From Arcuatula senhousia (lineage: Eukaryota; Mollusca; Bivalvia; Mytilida; Mytilidae), in the NCBI GenBank assembly GCA_963971305.1, contig OZ020305.1:7349001-7413000 (forward strand): DNA of 64,000 nucleotides, written 5' to 3'. Below, in pieces: positions 11,601 through 26,600 of this stretch. How positions within the stretch are numbered: the stretch's first letter is position 1; each line of letters starts with the position of its first letter. The notes under the pieces are model-generated. The model was not told the DNA's origin. It ran no database searches and saw only the letters and a list, made by a program, of their open reading frames with translations. A program made the position numbers and the translations under genes.

Positions 11601-14600
11601 CCATAGACCTGTATATTATACAGGTCTATGCTATAACCTATTAAAATTCCAAATTTCGTGCATATTGGGTTGGTTCATTTTTTGTGGATTATTAATTTAC
11701 ACCATACACAGGCACTTGTTTCAGAAAAAAAAATTACCCCCTATGAATTTGTGATAATTTACCTAACCCTGTTAATCAAACACATGTCAATTTATTGCGA
11801 TTGATTTCTGTTGATATCAAATAAATTGCATATTTTTGGTAAATATTAAAAGGTAAAATGAAAGTAAAAGTAGTAGCATTGTGTTGCTTAGATACATAAC
11901 GCTAATCACCGCATGAACAGGTACCCGTTTCACTTTCTGACCAATCGGGTGCGTGTTTACATTTCGTACTCGGGATTTACATAAGAAGACGAGGGTAATC
12001 GAAGCGAAACAGATACACGGGGTTGAAAGAAGAACGCAAACAGGAACACAAATTACATTTTGAAAGGAATATTATATTTACTGGGAATATTTCGAATAAT
12101 TTTGGTGATCATGTAACAAATTTCGAACTGGAGATGTAGTTATATAGCAGTTTCGCGCTTTATATGTTGTGTATCTGTAACATTTTTGTTTGAAATGGTG
12201 ATTTCGATAGATGTAAAATTTCAGATTATTTCAGTTTTATTCCTTTTAAGTTTTGTTGGTAAGTGTCTGAATAAAGATGTTAAAAAAAAATGTAAATCTT
12301 ATCAATTTCAAATATTTAAAATGACTCTTAAAATTAGCATCAAATCTCTTAAAAATGAATACACATGCAATTATTTTTTTTATGTCTCTCTTTACAGTTA
12401 CACACATTTATACATTTTGAACTAAAAACTAAAATTTTGTAGCCTTTCATGTAAGGCAGTGGTTCCTAAGTACAAACAGTTTGTATGAATGGCTGCATGC
12501 GGCTATTCGACAGTATTCGTACAAACTTTTTTCTTCTGTATCAAATTAACTATTTTTTTAATGAAACTGATAAATTCATTTTTTGGGGGGTATTACTTTT
12601 AATATAGGGAACAGTTTATATTAAGCAATTATTACTAAAGGTTCATTTTAAATCAAAGATAATTTTTAATGAATCCATCTTATCAAATTTTGAAATATTG
12701 AACTTAGATTTTGTACAATCTTATTCTAATACCCTGTCTCCCAATACAAACCTTTTCAACTTTTTTTGAATGATTTGAAATAAAAAAGAAAGAAAGAAAT
12801 AACGCCAATATACAGATATGCAATGAAGATGTGAAATTAGATTCTCAAAGGTAAAATTGAGTTCCCTATAAACATGATAAAAGATTGTTTCAAACATTTA
12901 TCATTTATGAAAGATTATTCGATTTACAGGGTTGTATGTCCCCTATTTTAATCACTGTTGTTCAAAAATTAAAATTTGAAACATTTTAAGAATAGTACCC
13001 TTAAAGTAATGATACTTAAGATCCAAGATAGTTAATATACATTTGAAACTGCATTCAGCTAATCATACAAACTGTTTGTAATGAAGTCTATCACTTGCAG
13101 TGCCAATTTTTAACCATTGACAGACTCGATCTATATTTAGTTTTCAGTTAAACAATGTGTCATGACCAAGTTGGGACACTAGAGATGTGGTGCATTTGAC
13201 CAGCCACCTCAAGCAAATGTTTTAATATCACAATAATTTTTACTCTTGTCATGCTTGTGTTCACCAGGCATACAAACTGTATTAAGAAAAAAACTTACAA
13301 GACCTGTAAAGAATAATGCATGTAAATAAATGTACCAAAACAAAACATCATTATACTTATATAAATACATGTATTTATATAAGTATAATGATGTTTTGTT
13401 TTGGTACATTTATTTACAGGTACATGTACAAATGTATAAGAAATGCCCATACATGCATGCATTACAGATGTAACACATAATACAATTTACATGCGTTTTG
13501 CTTTTGGAACACATATACAAGTAGCTTGATTCTGAGGCTAAACAATATAATAGGCTTTGTTTGGGACACCTCTTAAAAATTAGGTATAATTTTTATATTT
13601 CATGTACATGTATTTATAATTTAGAAAAAAATCAAACTTGTATTTTTTCAAACTTTCGTGTCTGCATGAGCTTTTAAGGCAATGCTTTTTTCATATTGAA
13701 GGGGTGGTTCAGGTTGCATATACATGTACATGTATGTGACAACAGTAGGGTTGGTTGGTAAATAAAACATGTACATATTTATCAATTTTTTTCAGCACTG
13801 ATAAAAGGTTAGGGTTGGGGCTGGGTGAAAACTACATGTAGGGTTGGTTTGACCAGAACCACATCTATTTCATTTATGAGGGGGGTCAAGGGGGGTCCAA
13901 GAACACCTTAACAGTGAATTGATTTTCCCAATAACAGATAACAGAGAATTGATATTTTTGGACTGACCATTTCAATTTAGCTAACATACTATTTTTAATA
14001 ACAGATAACATAAAATTATATTATTCAATAACAGGTAACAGAAAACTGAATTTCTTCAATAACAGTTAACACAGAACTGGTCAATAACAGTTAACATTAA
14101 ATCTGATATCTGCAAAAACAGCTAACAGAGAACCAATTTAAGCCAATAACAAAGGAACAGCAAACCCCCTTGCCCCCCCTCATTTATTGGCCTGACAAGA
14201 AAAAAGGTTTTTAATGTTTTGTAACAATAATGAAAATGATTATATAAAACTACCAAAATATGTACCACATGTACTATTACAGTATATAAAAAAAAAAGTG
14301 AATAAACAATGTAAATTTTAAAAGGACATTTTATTTATTTTTTGAGAATTTTTGTTGGAGAGAAAACTTTTTTAGCCTTATAGTAATTTTTGTCATGTCT
14401 GTCAGAATTTTACTACATTTATGTAACTGCACATGCACAGCAGTGAGTTTTCTACAAAGGCCACACTTGCAAGCTGCTAAAAGAGAGGGATTTAGAGGCA
14501 TTAAGTTTTTTTCTCAATCCAGGATAATTAAATTTATATTTTAAACTAACGCCTTTCAAACTTATTATTTCAAACATTTACATGTTCATTTGTACATGTA

Positions 14601-17600
14601 CATGTATTTAAAAAATAATAATAATTACAGTATAAATGTAACTTAACAACTACAGCATGTGTGCATCATGTATGTACATGTATTAGTTTAACATGATAGC
14701 CTAAACCATGTGTAAGAACAGACAAAATTTCTATGTGTAATATGAAATATGATGAATTTATTTTAGATATATCATCAGCCCAATCATGTAACTGTACAGC
14801 CTGTGATGCCAACTGTCCTGGGATAGCCTCTTCATGTTCAGCAGGGACGTATTTTGATACCATAACGGGAAATTGTGAAACATGTCCTCAAGGATATTAG
14901 TAAGTATATATTATTATGTTAAATCCGAAAAAATAGATGGGACAATGCATGATGAACATTTACCAAAATAAAGTCTAAAGATTGTCAGACTGTGGGAACT
15001 AATTTTCATGGTTTTCATTAAAAGCAGTCAACAACAAAAATAGGATTTGAATAAAGTGTTAATCCCATTAAAACATGTGCAAACCACAAAATAAAAAAAA
15101 ATCCAACACAATATCTTTTTAGAGGAATTAAACCATAGAAACTGATATTGACAAAAGTAAATGAATTCTCAGGACATGTACTTATACAATTTCAATAATA
15201 AAACAATTACATGTACACATGTGTCATAACCAACTTTAAAAGACAAATATTTTATTGTAACCAGTACACCTTTAAAATACTGGCATGACTGGTATAGGAA
15301 TGAAGACATTTTTAATGAGAGGACATACATGTACATGTATGCCTAATAACCCCTACAAATTGTATAAATCCACCTATGCATTTACAAAATTGTAACCCTA
15401 AGTAATCCTAGTTTTGATTATAAAATGGAAAAAACAAAATCATTAATGCACATTGTAAGAATTAAGTTTTTTTATGTAAATTATTTGCTACATGTATGTA
15501 TGCTAGTGTCCAAGAATGGACCCATAGTTTTGCAGTTTATTTGGTCGCATTGCCATGGACATTAATCTGCATGTAAATTTAATCATTTTATAAATTCCAC
15601 TTCCTTTAAGAATTGTAATCTCTGTAACTTTATACTTCCTTGTTATAGACTTGATCATAAAACAAAGGACCAATTGATTTAAAACAAATTCAATTATGTA
15701 ACAAAAACTGCTTAGTCTTGCATTAAATTAGATATGTAATCAATTAGCTCTAATTTCTCTTTCATTTTTACATAGATTTAAAAAAAAATCAATGCACCCA
15801 AAGTTTTTAATGGGCCTCTACCTATCATGAAATTGTACAATTTAAATAAATTATTGATTTACCATCATGAAAAAATTAAATTGTCATTAGTACGCTCAAG
15901 ACTTTGTAAGAGTACTCCTCTTGAGTTTTATGATAGAGAAACCAGGACTTTTTTTAAGGTTAAGCAAATAGTAAATCTAACAAATCACTTGAACTGTTCT
16001 GTAATTAGCAACTATATGATTGCTTTAGGAGTGAAATTCTTGCATTTACATGTACAACAAAACTGTCAATTATATGATAGAACTAAGAAGTACTGCTTTG
16101 GAATTTTTTCTATCATCTTAAAAATCTGTCATTGTAAAACATGGCCATATTTCAGGGGCATGCAGATTTAGATGGTTGGTGTGAAGGGTGTGCCCCCCAA
16201 AACTTTTCTATGATAAAATGCCAAAAAAATTCTTTATGCCCTTCTTAACATAAATCCTGTATCTGATCCTGGATCTTGTTAAACAGGAACTATACATGTA
16301 GGTGAATGATAGACTTGATATGGAACCTCACCAAACATTTACCATTCTGTAACCTGGATGTCACATCATGAAATCTGGCATTAAGATGAACATTTAATTT
16401 CTGTACAATTAAAGCAATTAGTGATGTATTTTCTTGATTTCTTTACATGTATTCTTTTTGAATTAAAGAATTAACTAGTCAAAGTTATGATGACATCAGT
16501 TTTTGAACCATGAAAACTTTTTTACATGTATATACCTGGCCTATCCATTCACACAATTGCTTTGAAATTATGTTTATGTAAATAGCTTTGTTGCGGGTAA
16601 TTTATTTTTAATGGATTAGATTTAAATATTATCCAGTCATTGTAAAAGTACATGTACAGGTGTATGGTATTCATCTGTTAAGGAAAAAATAGAATTGTTC
16701 ATTTACAATGAACAAATACATGTATTTAGATGCCTTCTGAAAAATCTATAATGATAATAAAAGCGCCTGTGCTGTTGTATGTATTAAGAAAATTATTAAA
16801 TGCATGTATGCATGTGTTAATATGGGAAAATTTGACATTTTGCCTTATACAAATAAATCATACGAGTACATGTACAAGTTTGTGATTTAAAACTAAGTAC
16901 ATGAATGTGAAATACTAAATTTCTATAAAAAAATATAGATAATTACCAAAGTTTTTTTTTGAGAAAACATTTGTATACTTTACTTTAATTTCAAGGTAGT
17001 GTGTAATTAGAGAGTTCTAAAATCACTTCAACATTTCCAATTTAATTGGCATAAGGCCTTCGTTGCTTTTTAATTTTATAATTAGTCTTCACAAGTTGGT
17101 CAAAGGCTTCAAAGCTTAAAAATGTCTCTTAAAAGAAATGGTCAATATTAGTTTTTGACTTTTCTACAAGATTTAAAAAGAAATGTTCAAATTACTCCTA
17201 GTGTGGGACCATCTGATTTTAAATCTATCCTATTTTAACGAGTTAACACGCTATTTTCAAAAGAATTTGTGGTGGGGTTTTTGGCAAATTTTATGGCCCA
17301 CTAACTGCGTCATAGTTTTATGTCTGTTGACAGAACTTATTATGAAATCAATTTTTCGACAAACAGATTTTATTTACTGTTTTTAATAAGACTTTAATAA
17401 AATCTGAAGTTTCATAAGCGTCAGTTTCCTTTGAGTTTACTTGAACTGTTCTGGGTATAGATTTTAAACTCAAAAGTACTGAAAAAGTAAACTTTGTAAC
17501 TGATAATAAGCTCAATATTGAAAATAAGCTTTATAGGCACAAAACTCAAAACCTTTTTATGAAGAACTTGTTGGATCATCAGATGTTCAGTAAAATGATT

Positions 17601-20600
17601 GGTTTCTTTTATTTTCATCCAAACCTGCTGTTCTTTGGCCAGTTCAAACAATTTTAGGACATGATAATTTAGATGAGGCATAACTTGGATTCGACAACAC
17701 TAAGATCCAAGGGTTTTGGCAATTGAATCACGAATCCTTATTTCAAATGCAACAATTTCTATAACTGCTAACTAGATTGTTAAAATTTTAAAGTACAATG
17801 GTGCTCTTTCAAAGTTTTTCATGTAAAAATCACACAGCTCTTTAGGGAAAAGGAATTTATTGAAATAATTGACCTTATAAAAATCATACTTTAAAGAAAA
17901 TTTAAGTAAGCAAAAGAAGGTCAAGATTAAAAAAGAAATTATTTTGAATAATTTTGCTAGAAGCCAATTGATATGAATGATGAACTACAAGCCTAGGATT
18001 TGATCAACATGTATAAGGCATATAAAAGTGCATTGTCCCAAGATACATGTTTGTTACTTTGGTCCTTTTGCTATTTAATTTTAAGAAATCTCCAAATCAC
18101 ATCTTTTCCTTAGATATGAAATTAAGATTAGAATATTCCTAGAACTAATAAAACATGTACTTGTGAATTAAAAACCTGCAAGATATATTAAAAAGTACAA
18201 CAAAAATTATGTAGTTAAGGGATAAACATTCTTTGGTCAATATTTATTACAGGATATGAATTTCTTAAACCATTCCATCAATATTTTAATGTAAACAAGC
18301 CTGTTAGGAAGATTGTCCATATCTTAAGGTGTATCGCAATAAACCTTGTGTCAACATTGTATTGTTTGGGAAAGTTAGGATTAAAATATAGTTATGAAAC
18401 AGGATGCATGTATGAAAAGTGCATATATTTTAAAAATTGAAAATTGTTTGAAAAAATATTTTTTATTTCAATAATTGTGGCATAAATTCATATGATACAT
18501 TGTAGACCACCCCCAAAACCAATTTAGAATTTGCAATGCAAATGGATAAAAAACAAGTGGCCTTTATAAGTTACATGTAAACCATGTTGCTACTGGTTGT
18601 TTTGCCCGCACCTCCCAAATTAATTCAGTTGATATATATCATACAAACTCTTAGAAAAGCTACATGTACTGGTAAGTCAATTTTAAAATTGCAAATGTCT
18701 GAGATAGACAGATATAAGAGCTTGAGACTGACAGTAGATATGTGGACCATTTAAGAAGTGCTACACTGTACTGTATGTCTTTGTTATTTTTAAACTGTCA
18801 CGTCTACATGTAATTTGGTCTTTGATTTTTTTTAACTGAAAGTTTTGATGCAAATAAAACCACTTTGGGAGATATGTAATTTTGATTGAATTGTAATTGA
18901 GATGTGACATAATTGACTGGAAATTTGATGCTTTTATCAGGAGTATTCAAACCATATCTGAAATGAAGTACAATTTAATACGCCATTCAATAAAGGAAAA
19001 CCATTTAAGGATTCTTAAAGCTTCATTTAGCATAAAGTTACATACAAATTTATATCATTTATAGGTGTATATAAGTTCTGATAATTCTTTTCTTCACAAT
19101 GTAATCTTTTCATTTAGAATGAAATTTAATTTAAAATTTTATCAAAATGAGTTTTGAAATGCCTCTTTTAAAAATTATCTTTGGATATTTTCACAAATTA
19201 GTTAATGTGACGTCCATGATATTTACATTAGATTGATTGTGATAGCTTATAAAAGAGAGACGGAAGATTGATTTAATAAAATATACATGACAATGACCCT
19301 GGACAATGTATTTTGTACAGATAATTGATTTACTACTCATTATTGTTTGTCTTGCTCTCTGATTGAATTTTAAAAAGTTTGCATTTACTTGTGCATGTTC
19401 CTTGTCCTATTTAAAGTACATTTACATGTGCTCTTTCAAAACTAAACTTCATGAAAATGGCTTTATTAAAGTCTCTATACATTTGAATATATTGCAACAA
19501 ACCATTGTAAAAAAAAAGTCCAAAATAAGATCATCATGTTTGATCCAATGCTCTACATGTATCTTCGACTTCCACTTTCTAAATTACATATATTTAAAGA
19601 TATTTCGACTTCAACCTTTATTTGTTGATTGTATTGTCCACTCTTGTTCAACAACAAATCTAAAAACCGTAAAGCAGAAATTGATTGCCATAAATAAAAG
19701 ATGAAGGAAATTAATTACGTCTTTTATCGATAAAGTCAATAGATAATCTCTAATCTGGTGTATGATCTATCATCTTACACTTTAGGTCCGGAAAAAATCC
19801 GGAAATATTACTCTGTTAAACATGCAAATACATACTTGATCATTACGCCAGTGGCAAAAAAAGTAGAAAAGGACAAAAGTAGCATGAAATTGAGAACAAA
19901 AGTTATTCAAGAGTTTTTGTTTAGCAATGTTCATTATGAACAATTATGCTAGCTATCGTTTAGCATTAACGGAAGTATGCTTTATGCTAGATTACCCTGA
20001 CAATTTTACATATGAAGTTTGATATGCTGTATTAGTAAACAGTTTGTTGGATTTATAATTATGAAAGAAAAATCGGTCTTTCAGTCCTAGTTTGCAGGTT
20101 TTGTTTCATTTGTTCATTGATTTAAGAATAAAGGAGCTGTGGAATAGGTTTAAGCAATAGAAGAAAATGAGATGTGGAATCAGTGTAAGTGACACAACCT
20201 ACAAACTATGTAAGCTATCACATGTACAGGTATACCATCATTGAAATATATAAGAGCATACACCTCAAGAACAGGGATATGTTCTACTGCATCCACAGTT
20301 CCACACAGCACAAGAGACAAACTCTGCAAAAAAATAGAAGAAAATGAGAACACAACTTACATAAATAAGTGGCAATTTAAAAAATCCACAATAAAACACA
20401 GTCAACAGTCTTCAGTTGCTATTTGGCCAAATATTAGAAATATACAAGTAATACACACTATTCAATACTAATCCAAATCAAAATTATTAGCAAAAGACAC
20501 ATTTCTGGACATATAACAATTAACATTAGAGGACAGGCACATATAAAATTTGGCAGGGTAAAACTAGTTTTGGGGGCCAAACCTTCCCCCTATTGATAAT

Positions 20601-23600
20601 GTTGCACACAGCACAAAAATACATAAATAGTATAAAAACAGATATTGTAATAAAATGTCAATCATACCTATATTGGCTGTTACAAAACTTTGCCATCCCT
20701 TTTACTCAAGCTTAAAGCTTATACATTTCAACTTTTTCAATATTTTGGGTAGAGTGCCTCTTGTGAGTCTTGAATAGATGTATTGCCCGTCAGGCATAGC
20801 AGAATTTATTGTCTGGAGTTTTATTGTATTGAATAGGCATACATGTATTGCTTGTCAGGCATAGCAGAAATTATTGTCTGGAACTTTAATGTATTGTTGT
20901 AATTCTTATTTCTAGAAGATTGTATTCATGTATATCAGCCTATAGAATTTTGATGTTTTTTTATTTTTGTAACATCTTTCATATGATAAAGTTTCAGTTC
21001 TTTGCCTTCACATGAAATTTTATTTTTTTCTAATTTGGCAGACCATATCAGAAAACAATAATAATGGACCTAATGAACTACAAAACCGCAGCTATAAATG
21101 ATATAAACTATCTTTATGTAATTTATGGTATAAGATGTTTCAAGTTAAAGTCAAGAGGAGACTTGAACTGATTTATGTAAAATACATTAGGCTCACTTGA
21201 TTTAACTTAAGGATTTTTAATGTTATGGTTTATAACTGTTATATATTTCTTGTAACACTACTTCCTGGTGAGAACTATTTTTAGAAATATGACTGCTACA
21301 TGTACAGAAATCAGACTTTATTAAGACTCCGATGCTTTTTTGTCCCCACCTCTCCCCACAAAGTGGAGCAGGGGCATTAAGATGTCAGTGTCTCTCTTCT
21401 TGTGTCCTAAAATTTTTGCATAAATTTTTGTGTCACAAAATTAAATTCAGTGTAAGTTAACATATACATGTATAAATATAAGAAATTTGCCTCTTCTAGT
21501 CTTTAACTTGACTAAATGAGGTGATTTGTACTATAGTTTGGTCAAACATTGTTTTTGTCATGTCCATTTGTCTGTCACAAAGTTATTTGGCTCACCTTTT
21601 CTGAACAGCATTTCATGAAATTTGGCATGAGCCAAGTATTGTATTATATTGTATGCCAGTAAATCCCTCCTCTGTCATAAGGATCATCATTGAATGAGGT
21701 CAAGAATAAAAAGAGAAAAAGAAGTTTTTACAAGAAATATTGATCCTCACAATTTTGCAGTATCAGGTGAATGTTATATGAATTTTACAAATATTTAAAG
21801 CTAAAAAATCTCTGATTATGTGTGTTTCTGTATGTTTACCACATACATACACTGTATAACTGTACTGGAAGAGTTGAATCTTTGTTGGTTTATCAACATA
21901 CCAGTATTAGGATATTTAAATATTTTTTAACCTTACTTTGATCTACAAGTTATCCATTACTTTTACGATGTTTTCAACGACTTTGATGCTTAATAAATTG
22001 AACTAGATGAAGGACATTTATTATTTATTTACATCAGACAAACATCAATAGATTGAATCCATAGCTTTCCAGGAATTCTATTGTAGTCGTTAATTTAAAT
22101 GATGGTTAATTGTCTTTGAAATTATCTTTTTTTTAACGAGGAAGTGAGAAAATCCAATGAAATATCGATGAATTCCTGGAATGTTCCGTAGATTGTTAGA
22201 CAAGTGTGATGTTTATCTTTTTTAATTTCTATGTTACACATTGTACAGTTATAATTCCTAACTCTCTAGATACTGTTAGGGTAAACAAATATGCGGAAGG
22301 TATTTTAGATATTACAAATTATTGTTTACTCTATTCTAAGGATTTTATAATTGTTTGCTATTTTCTATTGAAAAAATCATATAGTGCTGGTTGGTTATCA
22401 GGAGAGACAGAAAATTCTAATTTAGTTTTAACTAAAACTTTTATACAAAGACAAAATGTGAAAACTTTCAGAATGATGATGACCAACTTGAATATTGTTA
22501 ATATTTTGATAATGGCTATTCCATCGACATTACTTAGGCTGTTGTGGTCCTTTATAAATTGCTGCCATCTCTCATTAGGTGGGAATCCAGCATTTGATGT
22601 TAGATGGGAAATCTAGGGGTATTTTTTTAGAAAACCTATGGTAGATGAATATGAAAAAAAATATATCATCATTTCTTCTTCCTCTCCCCATGAAATGGAC
22701 AGCTCTATTACACATTTCATTGTGATCAGATTTAATTAACAAACGTCTGTAAGTTGCATCTCAGCATGATCATATTGAACTTCTGAAGGTTTGCAATATA
22801 CAATGCAAATAAAAACAGGACTCATTTATTTACATAAAGTATTTTAATATTTGCTTTTCTACATTATATTAAATCAAAAAGTAAATAAAATTCTTTAACA
22901 GTGCATTTGATTAAAATTTATCAAATCTTTGAGCAGTGCAGTTTTATTGAAAGTTTTAAAAATGTGTAATTCTTTTTTTAGTTCTCTTTCGAAAGTAAAC
23001 TGGGTATACTTTTTGAATTAAATTAAAATGTTGCTTTCAAATTTATGTTTTTTCTTAGAGTTATCAATCTTGGACAATGTATGAAATAGTCAGCTATGAC
23101 CATCTAGCTATTACTTTTGAATTGAATACTTTCGTAACAGTATTCCCAGCAACTACCAATCACAGCCTCTTGATATTTGGTCAGCACCATCAGTATGAGC
23201 ATCAATATGAGGTCCCATATTTTTGGCTTCAATTTCGGGTCTGTCGGTTTAACAAAATCTGGCCGACAGATTTTTCACCTTTATTACATTATTTATTTGC
23301 TGTCAATTTGAAGAGGTGATTTGAAATGACATGTACCAAGATTTTGCTTAAGATATCCTAACTTTAGAAATAAGACATACATGATAAGGTTGTAGTCTTA
23401 TATGAAATTCGCCTCTCGCCAAAGGTCTATTGAAAGCCATTTTGATATTTATTTTAAAGGCAATTATAACTGAAAAAAGAGGACCATTTAAAATTTTCAA
23501 GTAATTAGTTTAGATTTATCAACAAAGACATGTTTTGTTCTTACAGCTAAATTTTGACCTTTAAACAATTACAATTGACGTAAGGCTGACAGAGCTAGTA

Positions 23601-26600
23601 GCAAAACAGTTAAATTCAATCAGTGTTGACATAATTTAAAAGTAATTGGCTTTCAAAGCTATTAAAGGGTCTACTGTTATGAAATGATTTTTGATGCAGA
23701 TTTTGTTAATTTGATCTTTTTTCTTTCGTTCTGTTACAGTTTTGGCAGATGTCCATGTTATTTATCTACATGTATTTATTTGTTTGTTCCTGGTAGCTAT
23801 GATGTTTGTTACTATATAAAGACAGAACATGTTGACGAAGGTCATGATTTTTCCTTTCTTTTGACTTATCTACACCATTATTGAATTATTTTAACAAGGA
23901 ATTATTAGTCTGTTAAAAGTACAAGTAAAAAGGTTGATTGTGAAATAACCCATAAGCAAATTTAAAAAGAAATGTTTAAATTCATAATTAAATATTTTAA
24001 AACTTTTTTCAAAGAACATTTACAAAACCTTGTAGTAATTATTTGAAAAATGTTTGACTTTTGTATAATGATTTTGACATGAAAAAAAAATGAAAAGAAC
24101 AAGTCTTGCTAATAATTCACACCCCATGTAGAAAGGTTTTCTGCATGTTTTTGCCATTCCTACATAATGTAAGAAATCAAAACCATGCAATGAAATTTTA
24201 AAAGTAACGGCAAATGCTTGAGATGATCTGAATATAAATTAAATCCTCAAAAAAGACATTCTTCATATTAGGCGTCATCCTTAAAAATTATTGTAAACAT
24301 TTAAATGATAGAAATATATCGCATTCATATTAATCTAGATCTGGAAAATTTTCAATTTACTGCACGAAATCAAATTAACATTCACACAATTTTAAAACTT
24401 TTGTGACAAAATGTTCCTGAAAAACATTTAAAACTTATGACGTTTTGATATTTTAATTTAAAAAAGCAAGTTCGAACTCTTTAAATTCAAGTAGCTTTAC
24501 TGCCTGTACTGTTGTGAAAATGGGTGATTTTGAATTGAATTTGATTAAAAATTGTTAGATTTATTGAACAATTAGAATTTAAAGTTGACCATAAAGGTAG
24601 ATTTAGTAGATATATTTATCAAATTTATAGTCAGTTTGAAAAAAGTTGTGGATTTTGAGCTTTGTTTGTTTAATGTGTCTGTTTACTTCAAGTATTTATG
24701 GTGTTGTAAACTTATATTAAATATTTAATGAAAAATTAGTGTTCAAAGTTCAATTTTGAAGTAAAAGGAAAAACAAATGTTTTTTTCAGACAAAGCTTAA
24801 TTGCTTCTAGTTGTTTATCGGGTTAAGTTGAAAGCATTTTAAAACCTTGAATATAATAAAGAACTTTCAAGTATGGAGAAGACTCACGGTGGTTTCATTA
24901 TCATTTTTGAAGTATCAATTTTTGTGGTTTTTGTTGGTTGGCTTGACCCACGAAAAGGAAATATTTCATTGATCTGTATGTTACAGACTTCAGTACCACT
25001 AATTTAAGAATCCACAGTAGACAGATTTGCTTATTTTTGACTTTGGCAAAAACATTAAAGTCTCTTATGCTGTTACTGATAAATTATGATTAACATATAT
25101 ATTTTTTTAAGTAAGAGAAACAAAGTAAACAAGAATATGTTTTAAGTTAATTAAGTTCAATATTAGATCAAATTTTTATAAAGTATGTATGTAATTTTTT
25201 CCATTTAAATTTCATTCTGCATAAGTAATATGAAACCAATTCACAGAACAATACTTAATAACAAATTTACAGAAAGCATCCTTTATGACAGGTTCTAGCT
25301 GAAAGCTCACCATATAATTGAGTTAAATTTTCAGTCAATCAAGTTACTACAAATTAAAATTTCAAATATCATATTACTGTATGATAATGCGGGTAGTTAG
25401 TTTGTTGAATAATACTTTCATGGATTTTCTCAGGTTCCCAGCATATTTGTTCATGAGTATGTAAAGTAAATTAGACTTAAGAATCACTTTAATTTGTATA
25501 TTAAGCTAAGAACGGATAATTATATGTTAGTATGTAAATCTGTGTCAAGTTCTCCGTGGTATGATATTAGGCATTTAGTCTAAGCCTAGTCATGGCATGA
25601 TTAAAAGTAAAGTCTAGTGCGGAAACCAAAAACATGGTTGCTTAGATAGTTTAATTGTGTTCATGTAACTTGCATGATTATTGAATAGTAGGGTTTTGAG
25701 TTCTTTCATACCAAAGAATTGAGGACTTGTAGCCATTGATGTTGATGAAACTTGGTATAAATGTACTGTTCAAGAGTATACAAATATATATTCCCACATG
25801 AGGGTGGGGGGGGGGGGGGGCACTGTTAAATATTAGAAAAATATAGGGGTATTTTTTCAGAAAGTCAATACATAATTAATGACATTTTACTTATTAGATT
25901 ACATTTGTAGGAAAAAATGATATTAGGGTAGTCCATCTTTTTCATGTATTTGGCATATAGATTTCTGTGCCAAAATGTACATTTTACATGTACATGATAA
26001 AACTGCCCTTTTCTTATTTGAATTCAATTGATTTAAAGGTATGCGTTACCTACAATGTCTTTGATGTCATTTCCAAACAAAGGTAGAATTGATAGGTGCT
26101 TGTTTTATTATCTAGACAATTTTATGGCAGGATTTAAATAAAAGTTTACCATGACTTGCCTTTTATGTTGTCTGTATAATTTAGAATTAGTATTGCAAAT
26201 ATTTTATTATATCTGATGTCCGTTTGTTAAAAGATGATAATGTCACCAGGCATTTTATTAATTTATTATCTTGCATCCTATTGTGCATTTTATTGTCCCC
26301 CACCCCAATGCAACAGAGGGACTGTCCGTGCGTCCGTCACACTTTTGTGAGTGAACTCCTTGAGACCACTCAACAGATTTTGATGAAATTTTGTAGGATT
26401 GTTTGTCATGATATGTAGTTGATCATATCGTACCACCATTTTGATTTGACAAATTGTATAGGAGTTATGGGACTTTATCAACTTTGCTCATCTTAGGTCA
26501 TTGGAACACTTTGTGAGCGCAACTCCTGTGAGACATTTCAACGGCATTTGATGAAATTTTGTAGGATCGTTTGTCACGATATTTAGTTGATCATATCGTA

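Larger units (their letters stand above)
9776..14766. other. Intron 2 (GC-AG type, 5.0 kb)
   Basis: The donor is GCAAGT, the acceptor TTTTAG. Apart from the elements listed separately I see only AT-rich sequence. The open frames at 11566-11754, 12186-12425 and 13209-13409 have no recognisable family. Confidence 0.7.

Noticed and set aside
15827..16171. 114-codon plus-strand open frame in intron 3
   Set aside because: Low-complexity AT-rich frame with no recognisable domain.
22206..22616. 136-codon plus-strand open frame in intron 3
   Set aside because: AT-rich composition, no motif, no codon bias like the real exons and no splice context. It could be a decayed element but I cannot support it.
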